A stretch of 64,000 nt of DNA from Buddleja alternifolia. Lineage: Eukaryota > Streptophyta > Magnoliopsida > Lamiales > Scrophulariaceae. Location of the stretch: contig CM033405.1 in assembly GCA_019426215.1 (NCBI GenBank), positions 29,852,199-29,916,198 on the forward strand, given 5' to 3'. Every line of letters starts with the position of its first letter. Positions within the stretch are counted from its first letter, which is position 1. The notes beneath the pieces are model-generated. The model was given only the letters and a program-made list of their open reading frames with translations, was not told the DNA's origin and did not search any database. The position numbers and the translations under genes are program-made. Below are positions 11,007 to 20,469 of the stretch, piece after piece.

Positions 11007-11510
11007 ATGCTCCTTGATAAGAGCATACACTATCAGCAATGCTCCTTGATAAGAGCCTAAACTGTCAGCAATGATCCATGATAAGAGCCTAAACTATCAA
11101 GAAAACTCCTTGACATGAGTATAAAATGTCTTGAAGTCAAATCAAATAAAGCTCCCTGATAAAAGCATAAACTATCAATAAAGCTCCTTGACACAAGCAT
11201 AAAAGGTTTAGAAGTCAAATCAAATGAAGAGCTCCTTGATAAGAGCATAAACTATCGGCAATGCTCATTGATAAGAGCATAAACTATCAATAAAACTCCT
11301 TGTTATGAGTATAAACTATCTACTAAGTAAAGATTAAATAAAAACTCCTTGACACGAGTATAAAATGTCATAAAGTCAAATCAAATGAATGCTCCTCGAT
11401 AAGAGCATAAACTGTCAAATCAAATGAAGCACTCCTCGACATGAGTATAAAAGGTTTTGAAATCAAATCAAATGAACCACTCCTCTGACACGAGTATAAA
11501 ATATCAACAA
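11007..11510 (+). repeat. Array of about 13 hairpin/pseudoknot-like units
   Basis: Units start at about 11007, 11039, 11071, 11105, 11151, 11183, 11231, 11261, 11294, 11343, 11389, 11431 and 11479, spaced by about 32 or 46-49 bp. One unit type has GCTC paired with GAGC, often extended to ATGCTC with GAGCAT. The other has ACTC paired with GAGT. In the first type the loop segment TGATA can pair with a downstream TATCA; in the second TGACA can pair with TGTCA. The order of the segments is that of an H-type pseudoknot. The spacers often contain AAGTCAAATCAAAT. The array lies directly after gag in the Gypsy interior. Confidence 0.8.
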
Positions 11511-11770
11511 ATCTTTGAACGACGTTTTGACTTGATCCCTTCATTAGGGTACGTAGGCAACTTAGATTCTCTCTGAGTTCAATCATAAATCCAAATTAAT
11601 TTATTTTTCCATGCTGAGTAGTATTACTCATTCAAAAGGAGTATAAAAAAAAAATCATGAACATAGATATACTCGGAAGGTTGCCCTATAGAAACAAAAT
11701 TCCATTAAGTAATCTCAATGGTAATATTCATAGCATAGGGGCATATAAATTCCACCATGATACTGATAAC

Positions 11771-11890
11771 TTGTCGGCAGAAGCCAGCAAAGTAATCTTA
11801 AGAGTCGTGTAAATCTCACAAAGATATCGACAACTCACTGATGAAAATCAGTGAAGTTATGGGACATCAAGCCTCAAAAAAGGCTTCATA
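11771..11890 (+). other. Cluster of small stable hairpins in the Gypsy interior
   Basis: CACTGAT (11836-11842), a GAAA tetraloop, and ATCAGTG (11847-11853) form a perfect 7-bp stem. AAGCCT (11869-11874) pairs with AGGCTT (11881-11886). GGC-AGAA-GCC lies at about 11775-11785. Function unknown. Confidence 0.5.
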
Positions 11891-13106
11891 ATATCAGAGC
11901 TCCGGCCATAAATATACAACAAGGCACCATGGACTTACATGGCGGAACGACAAGCAAAATAGCACCTTGTCTTACATCTTGGTGGAAAATAGCTTATCTT
12001 TGCACCGGCTGAGTATGTCCTCTATCCATTCCCAATGACCTTTGATGTTGTGGAATTCACCGGGAAGTCAAAGATCATCATATCCCCCCACCGTCTTGTC
12101 TTCAATGATATTGCGCCCCCAACGTCGATAAGAGAGAATCCTCATTTGATTGTTGATGGTGAGTCATTCGTCAATTCTACATTGCGGATAGTTTTTCCCA
12201 GCATCTCCTCATATAACTCCTCGTCATAAGATGGACTCGTCAATTTGGGTCTTAACTTCAAAAATCACCTAGCAAAAGGAGCAATCTTCAATGTTTTGCT
12301 TTCCATGGACTGCTTTCCATCGTCAATGATTTTTCAATCATCGAAAAGTATGGTCAAGTGTTTTCTCGCAAAGTCCACGCCTTTGAATTGCTCACTCCTC
12401 GTCATGAAGTGGATTCATCACTTCGAGGGCCCGACTCCTCAAATTGACCGGCAAGGGAAAGATGAACCGTCAATGTTATGCCTTCTTCCATGGATGGTTG
12501 TTGCCAATAATGTTAATGCACGTACCACGCCAGAAAAATCCATTCTTGAAAAGCTCACTTTGGACAAGCTCGAAGTGATGTGAATCATCTCAAATTGTTG
12601 CTGCAAAGTAATAGAAGCCTCTTTAGTTAGGTATTGTCCTAAAGAAAAAGAAAATAACAAATAAACATGTGAAAAAATAAAAAAGATTTCAACTTCCTGT
12701 GGACTCTGATTTAAGATTTAATGAAGATTAATCCCTGAATTTGGTGTTGATGAAATTTGTTTGCGGCGCCGGTGATGGTGGAAGTAGATAAGGCGTTACT
12801 GATCATCTCATAAAGAAACACTGCAACAATTTTTACACCAACAAAATAAGATCAATGGGTTTGTAGGTTCGTTCGAGCAGAAGATGATTGGAGTTTCGAT
12901 ATATTGTGTTGATTGGACATCGAAGAAACAAAATCATCCTAACATCGACGACGTCGGGTCTTTACGTTTTGAAGACTGTTGTTGAGCTCTGCAAGGCACT
13001 CGGAATATATGGAATAGTGTGCGAGCTGGAGCATGTCTAAAACTCACCTCTCTGTTGTGTTCTACTCGAATGTGTTGCGGATGTGAAGAAAGAAGAGGTC
13101 TTCAAG

Positions 13107-13120
13107 CCTTTATATAAAGG
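13107..13120 (-). promoter_or_regulatory. Palindromic TATA sequence, possible antisense promoter
   Basis: CCTTTATATAAAGG is its own reverse complement. On the minus strand it is followed by a CT-rich stretch (CCTCTTCTTTCTTCACATCC) and then AACAGAGAG with GTGAGT, which looks like a leader and 5' splice site. Some plant Gypsy lineages carry extra antisense reading frames, but none can be recognised here. Confidence 0.35.
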
Positions 13121-13773
13121 TTGTTGTACAGTTATTGCATTCAAATGGGTCTCAACTTATTGACTCCTATTAGAACTGAATAATATGGATATCAATCTTC
13201 ATCCTCTGAACAGCAAATAAGATTGCAGGATAATTTGATAGTCTACAAGTTTGATGAGGATTAATATTTGGTTATCCAAGTTCTTACTTGATTCCAAGAT
13301 TAAGAATTTGACTTGAAAAGATCCTATATTGTTATGATTCTGGAATAGAATCCTTATTTTGGTGACATTGGGTTTCAGGCGTTGAGTTGTAGAAGAAGAT
13401 TAGGGGCAACGATCCTATGTTACTAAACAATGTACACCAATTGACGTGGACCATAGTCAATTTGTTAACTTTCCAACTAAAGTGGTTTGCTTCCTTAATT
13501 CAATTGATGAGCTTTTACCAATGAAACAACTGATAAGCCATTTCTTTATTACTTGGGTCATCTCGGTCCAAAAAGAAATTGACACCTTCCAATCATATCC
13601 ATAAATGTTAAAATTTGGACCTGTGGAATAAAGAATAACAATGTGACTTTTGGGCCAGCTTAAATTCGGTCCATTAACATTGATTATTCAATTATAAGTC
13701 CACTACAAATGAGGATCATGACTCATTCACTTTGAAACACGCATTTAAAACAAACGTCACGTGAACGAGTCTC

Positions 13774-13784
13774 GAGGGGGCATT
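13774..13784 (+). promoter_or_regulatory. Polypurine tract of the Gypsy element
   Basis: GAGGGGG followed by CATT immediately precedes the TGTAGACAAAGG start of the right LTR, the expected position for plus-strand DNA priming. Confidence 0.75.
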
Positions 13785-14702
13785 TGTAGACAAAGGAATT
13801 TTACACCCAATTATATAATGACAAGTGGAAGATATCATATTAATTATCAATTTAAGTTTTTAAATTTATATTTTGGAATTTATCATATTTAATTCCAAAA
13901 GTAAATAATTGATTTAATTGATACTTTAACGTGTATTTTATTGGCAAATCAAATCGCACCACATGTCAAATCGAGGTGTTTCAGCCAATCAAATCATATC
14001 TTGCAGTAAAGAAGTCAACGACCAATCACACTGCGCTAAGTGGATAAGAGGACAAATCAAATGGCTCCAAAGTAATTGGTATTTATCTCTTTAACTTAAT
14101 AAAGATATTAAAGAGATAATATCCAATAATTTATCCTCATCAAATATTAGCCAATCAAATGGCTCAAAAGTAATTGATCTTTATCTCTGAATAAATACAA
14201 ATATTAAAGAAATAATTCTCAAAGGTGTTTCAAAAATTTGTGGCTTCTCCATCCTACACCTAAAACACAAAAATCAAATTGGAGCTAGAGAAGACAAGAG
14301 AAGTTCCCAAATTCTTTCTACAAGTTCTTCAAATTCAAGAAGGCGTTCAAGGCAAACTTCAAAGTGTTCTTGACGAAATTTATCAATTATATCGTTTAAT
14401 CCGAGATTAAGGTGTTAAACCTTAGAATAAATGCTATAAAAGTCCAAATCAAGTTGAAGGAAGATCAAAGCGACGAGCTGGCCTTGAAGCTTTCAACTTT
14501 TCCAAATCATTTACATCGTTTGATTCAAGAATAAGCTTTCAAGCCCTTGAATCGTATTTGGAGTGAAGAATCAGGGGATTAGTCTTCGATAGGAGAATTA
14601 TTCCACTAAAATTGTAATTTTCTTTAAATTGATTTATTTATTTGTCCATATTATCTTTTCTTGTCTTTTATGAAATTATAGACTCGAAAATTTGTGTGAA
14701 CA
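13785..14702 (+). repeat. Right LTR of the Gypsy element (918 bp)
   Basis: Starts TGTAGACAAAGG and ends TTTGTGTGAACA, the TG...CA form. Compared with the left LTR it lacks the roughly 27 bp at about 14261 that contain the TATA box. Confidence 0.92.
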
Positions 14703-14981
14703 TTTACCCCTGATATTACACATATGTATGTGTAACAAGTATATTTTTGTGAGAAATATGTTAACTGGTTTATATAGAAAGGAATGAAATATGTTAACAG
14801 TATGTTTCCCCTGACACATATATCTTTGCATTAAATGAAGTATTGTACCATAGAAACAAAGGCAAATTATAAAACCCATGTATTATATAGGTGCTGAATT
14901 TTATATGGATATCTAGACACATTTCCTATAGATTTGCTAAATTTTATATTATATATTAAGATTCGGCTGTATAGGCACATA

Positions 14982-15011
14982 GTTTAATATATATATATAT
15001 ATATATATATA
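14982..15011. repeat. (TA)n microsatellite
   Basis: Simple TA dinucleotide run next to the end of duplication copy B. Confidence 0.9.
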
Positions 15012-15145
15012 ATTTTTTAAGCAATGATTACATCCCTTCTATTTAAAGGGGTGCATGGATATTCAATACCCACCAAACAACACAAAACATAGCAGTCAAT
15101 AAAAATGTCAATAATCCAAGGAAAGGCTCTTCTTACTAACTTTGG

Positions 15146-15440
15146 TTTCTGTTAATACCATGTTTCTATTTACGTTTATAATTGTTTCGCCTCTCTCCCA
15201 GTATTTTTAGAAAACACTAATATTTTTTAATTTATGTTATACTTGTCAATAATCAGTTATTTATGTGAATTTGGTGGGTGCATCGGCCGCTTTCTGTTAA
15301 TACCTTGTTTAAATTTTCACTTACCATTGTTTTTAACTCTCTTTTATATATGCTGCTTGAAAAACCTATTATTTGTTAATTAATGTTACAGTTGGCAGTA
15401 ATCCGGTATTTATGTGCAATTAGTCGGTGCACCATCTATA
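15146..15440. repeat. Two-copy tandem repeat of about 150 bp
   Basis: TTTCTGTTAATACC at about 15146 and 15292 opens two diverged units that both end near TATTTATGTG-AATT-GT-GGTGCA. No gene was recognised. Confidence 0.65.
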
Positions 15441-15721
15441 TCATGATTTTGGGCATCTTGTATAGCTAATTGAATAATGTAGTAAATGTATTGTAAGTTA
15501 TTCTTAAATTAGTTATATAATATTAGATTTAACAAAAAAAACGAGCGTAAATTGTTTATAATATAGTGTGTTTTTGTACATTTTGTTCAATAATGAAAGG
15601 GTTAACATTCACATTGGTTGACTGTGGTTATGTATTTAACAGACACCATAATATGGCTACAGCAAAGGCTCATGCATTTGTTTCTACAGGTTTAGATTCT
15701 GTAGAGCTTGACTTCGGTTAT

Positions 15722-16330
15722 TTAGGCAGCAAACGGACATCTCGCAATTTCGCTCCACGTGAATTCCAATGGACAGTGATTCAATTCACACAAAATGCCC
15801 AAGTTGCCGACCTTAAGATATTCTCGGCGTCTACCAATAGCCTCCTCAAGCATCACAAAATTAAACTTAATGTGATGCATCGATCGACTACAGCCGCGGC
15901 GTCTTTCATTAGGGTTGTCATATTCTCGTGCAATACCGATAACCGAGATTATTTTATTATGAATTTTCGCTACATAATAGGGAATTGTGATCCGGAGATG
16001 ATAATAGTCCTTGACCCTAGTGTCCATGAATCTGCGTACCACGACTTCTTCAACGCAGTTGGGTTCTCGAAGCATAGGCATCAGGCTCCAAAAGGCGATT
16101 ATGATGGACTCTACGCTGTTTAGAGGTCGCATAAGATGAAAATAACACTCGTGAATGAGGACCCACTCCTGATGAACTACTTGATCACCCGTAAACCCTA
16201 ACAAACAGGCGTCTAGGTCATCCACCTATTTTCTATTTTAAATTGCTAAATAAGAATGTTTGTCTTTTTTGTCTATGTTTTGAGCGGTGTACTACCGCAA
16301 AGATACGTCATGATCCACGAATGGAATGCA
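15722..16330 (-). pseudogene. Probable Helitron helicase C-terminal segment plus unassigned ORF
   Basis: Minus-strand translation continues with DIFQLPQSMCIPFVDHDVSL (about 16340-16290) and VDDLDACLLGFTGDQVV (from about 16225), which fit the helicase stretch after motif III. From about 16125 the frame stays open to 15722 but no longer resembles Helitron protein (LNHCPLEFTWSEIARC near the end). The opposite strand is also open over 15566-16123 (185 aa). Neither product was recognised. Confidence 0.45.
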
Positions 16331-16362
16331 CATACTCTGAGGCAATTGAAAAATATCATCAC

Positions 16363-16947
16363 CTATATAAGGATAAATCCGTCAACAATTCGGGATAAGA
16401 AATCTATAAAGTTGGGGTCATTGCGAGCACGAATATTCACATCTAACCGAAAATTTTGTATCAACGACCACAATGGTGAGCTTACAATACTAGCTCGAAT
16501 CATGTCATGCCGCGAGCCACCCACAATAATAGGAAGAGTCTGTCTGAAATTGCCACCAAATAAAACTATCTTTCTACCAAACAAAGTAGCTTAATCGAAC
16601 ACATCTCTGAGCAATTTATCTAACGACTCAATAACACACCTATTAGCCATTGTAACCTTGTCCCAAACGATGAGTCTTGTAGATTTAATAAGCCACGCAA
16701 GACTACTTTGTTTACTTAAATTTGATTCGGCACCAACATCAATCTCAAGCAAAAATTTAAACCTTGAATGAGTTGTGCACCCACCAGGCAGTAAAGAAGT
16801 TGTGACACCCGATGTGGCCACTGGTAGGGCTATATGGCTCCGGGATCTAATGTGCTCTAGCAACGCCTTATATAGAAAGGTCTTGTTCAAACCACCTAGC
16901 CCGTTAACAAAAAAAGCACCATCCTGGTCAGTGTTAAATGCAGACAT
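16363..16947 (-). pseudogene. Helitron PIF1-type helicase, N-terminal motifs
   Basis: Helicase part of the Rep/helicase, expected to unwind DNA during transposition. Walker A reads NGLGGLNKTFLY instead of the usual G-x-G-G-T-G-K-T-FLY; T and G are replaced by L and N. Walker B reads LIVWDKVTMANR (usually WDE-x-M), and motif III is FGGNFRQTLPI, usually GGDFRQ. A frameshift and stop separate the segments at 16591/16584. Three motif residues differ from consensus, consistent with decay. Confidence 0.85.
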
Positions 16948-16968
16948 GATGGCATCAAAAATAGCTTT

Positions 16969-17817
16969 TTAGCATGTATTCAACATGCCAGCAGACCGTA
17001 AATCAACGTCGGACACAACTATATCCTTGTCGCGTAAAAATTCATTTGTGAACTTATCTTCCTCGGTCAAACGTACTGGCTCATTGGTCAATGAAGATTC
17101 ATTTATGCTTCTCCTCATTGATTGCAATATAAAGTGTATTGACTCCAAAGTTTTCGTATTAACGTCCGCAGGATTTGTCAATGGCTTTTTACAAATATCC
17201 TCTGAAAGACGATCTTGAAAAGAGGCCCAAAGGTGAGCAAGATCAGTTGGCAAACAAAAAACAAGCAATGTCGCAAAAAGACTCCGCAAACTGTATGCTA
17301 TTTGATGGAGGGATGCCTCATCGAGACATTCCACTATATAAGAATCATTTTCTAGCAATCCAAGACGAAGACATGCTTCTCGGAATGTAGTATACACACG
17401 ACCATTCACCGTTCTTAGAAACTGACTTGATGGAGCTGCACGAATATTATTAAGAAGGAGGCATTCAAAAAAGCGCTCACCTTCACATGGATTAACCGTA
17501 ACCAATCGACCAACAACCCTCTTCTTCGCCCGAACAGACCAACAAAGAGAGTGGTGATTCCATACAAAATGTTCATGATATTCCTTATACAATAGATTCA
17601 GCCTTCGTGCATGTTTATTCGTATTATTAATCCGGAAAGACTCAGTTAGCATCGTCTTCTTCAACTGAGGATCATCAATCAATGTGTCAAGGGGTTCATG
17701 ATGCCCAAAACAGACAGTGTGATGATTTTCAAGATGAACTTGCAACATAACCACCGGCGGATACATCTCATTTAGGACAAAACCATAAATTCTCCAAAAA
17801 GCTTCGGGTGCGGCCAC
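16969..17817 (-). pseudogene. Helitron central region between Rep and helicase
   Basis: 282-residue open frame beginning AAPEAFWRIYGFVLNEMYPP with LQVHLENHHTVCF, followed by ESFRINN, LYKEYHEHFVWN and VGRLVTVNPCEGERFFECLL. These match the conserved linker of plant Helitron transposases, including the GR-x-GER-F-LLL pattern and the TF-EAC--LGLLE-D segment. It is the longest intact piece of the gene. Confidence 0.88.
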
Positions 17818-18755
17818 CCAACGCCCGATTTGGAAATGACTTATTTCATCGTGATCCTATTCTCTCTCAACGCCAACTACATTATATGCAATCCTATCAT
17901 GACCCTTATATATGTATTTATACAACTACTTCACAAGTTTAATGTCAGAACAAACCTCAACGTTCAAGTGGCAATTGTATTTTGCAAGTAGATACGGATT
18001 GTATGGAACCACCAATCTTTTTTCGAGTTTGGCATTTCTAACAGTTACCGAGTCACCAGTGTCCCTCCTCTGGTAATTTGGATACGCATTATACCCGTGG
18101 TGCGTCGAATGGGAATTTTTTTAGGATAATGATTTTTACATCGATCATCCTTCATGCACACGTTCGATGGATTAAGAACTCCACAGGGGCCATGAATCAT
18201 GCGCTTCGTAACATATTCACGTAAAAATGGATGCCCATCAGCACGTGGTAGTTCAGCAAATATTATATTGTCGTACATGTCAGGAGACAATATCTTATGT
18301 GACGATTTGAAAATTATAAGCCAATGCACATGATGGAGACCTTTTTTTTGAAATTCAATGACGTACACGTAGGCCGCAACTGGACCAAAGAAATCCTTAC
18401 GAACAATATCATTCTTCAACTCATCAAGCTTGGCCTTGAAGACCCTTGCGCTTAAATCTGGTCGGTCTTCTGGACGTTCATGTTGTAGCAGTAACCCAGT
18501 TATTTCGGGCCAGGTAGGGATGCAAGTCATTGTAAGGAATATATTAGGCTTACCAAACTTTTGCACCAGAGCCATAACATTAACATATCGTTGACGCATG
18601 TCCCGTGGCCCACCTATAAATGATGATGGAAGTACAAACCTCCTGCCAATTGCGTTGGGGTCATTCTGACCATCTACTGAGAGGCTATCAACAATACTAT
18701 GATACGTATCGATTCGCATATCCTGTTGCCGTTGTGCAGATCTATAATAATCCAA
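17817..18755 (-). pseudogene. Helitron Rep (HUH nuclease) domain, catalytic Tyr lost
   Basis: The Rep domain nicks and joins single strands during rolling-circle transposition. Visible are RRFVLPSSFIGGPRDMRQRY, FGKPNIFLTMTC, the metal-binding HUH motif in KKGLHHVHWLI and the NP-SNVCMKD-RC-NHYPK segment. After a frameshift come VVPYNPYLLAKYNCHLNVEV and the YxxxY motif, read here as VK-stop-LYKYIYKGHD. The TAG at 17926-17928 (plus strand CTA) replaces the first of the paired tyrosines. The copy therefore cannot make a full Rep protein. Confidence 0.88.
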
Positions 18756-19013
18756 GCGAGAAGTTCCAATTTTATATACATATCAAAAACATACTGCTGT
18801 GCAAGTCGACTGAAGTTGAGAAAATACGATCTATCATTAAGGCAAAACTGGAGTTGATAACAGTAATAATCACAGATCGACAAACCCCTCTTACTCATAT
18901 CAGCATCTTCTAGAACTGTTACAAGAACACAATAAATTTTAAAAAGGATAGGAAAATAACCGAGACAAAACAAGCAGCAGTATAAGTTATCGAAAAAAAA
19001 ATTACAACGCATA

Positions 19014-19682
19014 TTAAAGGGAAGCCATACTCTCGTGCTCGTTTTGCAGTAGAGTTTCGGCCAAATCAACAAGCGACGATGATATATACGCGCTCGCTTC
19101 ACCGGAAACATAATCAACCAGCTCATCCCTCCCAATACTAGTATGCTTTCTTCTTCTGCGAATCCTAACGTGCCAACCGGGCTCTCCTTTAGGAAATAAC
19201 AATGGGTATTGCAATGGGTCGTAACATCAATAATAATATTGGACTTGATGACTCATATCATTGTTTACATAAACACGTATATCGCGTCAAAAGGACTGGT
19301 CAGGAGCATCGGTTTCCTTCCAGATTGCGCCCACTTGGGCAACAGTTGGTAAATTAAAGGTCATTTGATCAAGATTAGACTGGGTGCGCAAGACTATATT
19401 ATATTCAGATAAATGATTATAATGGCGCAAATTTTTGAAAAAACTTGCCTACGGGTTTTGACCCAGCGCGGCAATGAGAAATGATAGAATAGATGCATCG
19501 AGCTGCGCACCACGTCGTGCAGAAGAACCAACAGAACCATCAATCTCATGAAAATACAAATCAAGATTAGACCCAGTCATTCGACTATCCCTAATACAAT
19601 TAATGTAGTGAAAGACCATCCCCTGAATCTTCAAAGTATATATACCCTTATTTGACCAACAATATTTTTCATTAGATCGCAT
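19014..19682 (-). pseudogene. Helitron protein, region upstream of the Rep domain
   Basis: Three collinear blocks: YTLKIQGMVFHYINCI (19682-19449), then YNIVLRTQSNLDQMTFNLPT and RDIRVYVNNDMSHQVQYYY (about 19420-19230), then DPLQYPLLFPKGEPGWHVRI (19214-19014). All are recognisable pre-Rep motifs of plant Helitrons. In-frame stops interrupt them, for example where QSF would run into RDI and where a Gly codon would precede CYDPLQYP. Confidence 0.8.
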
Positions 19683-20063
19683 AACGATAGAAGTAAATAC
19701 TAATGATTGTTATACGAGCGGATGTATTTTCTGAAAGACACCGATCCATCGTTGAGCCAAGCAATAAATCAACCAATTCCGGTAACAACGCTCGTGTAGC
19801 CAGCACAACTTGCCCCTCACCACAACAGAATCCCGGGACCTAGTGATAAAAACCCTATGCACAACAGTACACACAAGGATTTACCGCCGGTAACAACCAC
19901 GGCTCGTTAGGCAGAAGTTTATCACCTACTCGGGTATTTTGCACAATGCGCCGACTTCCTAAGAACGGAAAATAAACAAATAAAGATAAGGAAAAGATGA
20001 ATCAAATCAAATCAAAAAGTAAAAACCAGAAACAGGACACAAATTGGCAAATCCCAACTCACG

Positions 20064-20396
20064 CTAATTAACCAGGGGCGGATCATCGTTCGCGAGCAAA
20101 TGGACATGATTAGACGAGATGATTTCACTATCGATTCCAGTCGTCGTTCTTGTGCACGATCTAGTGACGATATAATCACCAGATGAACTTGCACGAGAAC
20201 GTATATTAACAGCTCCCTGATCAATAGATGAGCCATGCTCGCGACGAGTAGGTGAACTGGCAACACAATCGCCTCCACCCAATGACCTACCAGTTCGGAC
20301 TGCATAACGGTCCCGACGACGCTCTAAATGCTCAGCCAGTTGGTCAGGGGTTTTTCTGGCATGTCTAAGCCTATGAAGCCAATTTGTTTCACTCAT
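20064..20396 (-). pseudogene. Helitron protein N-terminal segment
   Basis: Start chosen at 20396, giving MSETNWLHRLRHARKTPDQL followed by HLERRRDRYA. A basic region of the T-P-D/E-Q, E-RRR-RYA type is common at the N-terminus of plant Helitron proteins. The upstream frame to 20465 adds only a hydrophobic stretch without similarity. Later residues have no recognised domain, and an intron or frame change is likely before 19682. Confidence 0.5.
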
Positions 20397-20469
20397 ACCA
20401 CTCACGAACAAATAGCAATCCAAGACAATGATTGTGCTAAACGCGATTAATGAAGAAAAAAACACAGCT

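Larger units (their letters stand above)
11511..13772 (+). other. Noncoding interior of the Gypsy element
   Basis: Begins with GGGTACGTAGGCAAC at about 11547, a motif seen in plant Gypsy elements. Short open frames at 12035-12583 show no recognised domain. The part near 12760-13120 reads as a possible minus-strand promoter and leader (see 13107-13120). No pol coding sequence was found on either strand. Confidence 0.5.
8975..14702 (+). mobile_element. Ty3/Gypsy-type LTR retrotransposon retaining only gag, 5'-truncated
   Basis: Plus-strand element with a truncated left LTR (8975-9638), a primer-binding-like site, degenerate gag (about 9780-10989), a long noncoding interior, a polypurine tract and a complete right LTR (13785-14702). 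No protease, reverse transcriptase or integrase is visible in the roughly 4.1-kb interior, so it resembles the non-autonomous gag-only (TR-GAG) class or a deletion derivative. No TSD can be checked: the left LTR lacks its first 287 bp and about 14 bp of target sequence are missing compared with duplication copy A. Lineage within Gypsy was not determined. Confidence 0.85.
5652..14940. repeat. Tandem duplication, copy B, interrupted by CACTA and Gypsy elements
   Basis: Second copy of the unit at 3284-5651. Removing the CACTA element (7469-8831) and the Gypsy element (8975-14702) leaves about 2.2 kb collinear with copy A. The last part (14704-14940, starting ACCCCTGATATTACACATAT) matches copy A from about 5401 to 5640. 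Neither insertion is in copy A, so both came after the duplication. Confidence 0.85.
15722..20396 (-). mobile_element. Helitron Rep/helicase region, decayed
   Basis: Minus-strand rolling-circle transposon coding region with N-terminal segment, Rep (HUH) domain, central region and PIF1-type helicase in the standard plant Helitron order, broken by stops and frameshifts. Segments are listed separately. Neither the 5'-TC nor the 3'-CTRR hairpin terminus could be fixed by eye. The AT-rich DNA at 20470-22460 may be the Helitron 5' noncoding part. Confidence 0.85.

Noticed and set aside
11007..11510. CRISPR array
   Set aside because: Units are degenerate, spacers are not unique, the spacing alternates, and the context is a plant retrotransposon.
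12035..12583. Plus-strand frames in the Gypsy interior as a second protein
   Set aside because: Two short frames without domain motifs; pol signatures absent.
15566..16123. Plus-strand 185-residue frame as a real gene
   Set aside because: Lies opposite probable Helitron helicase sequence and shows no recognised domain; kept only as an observation.
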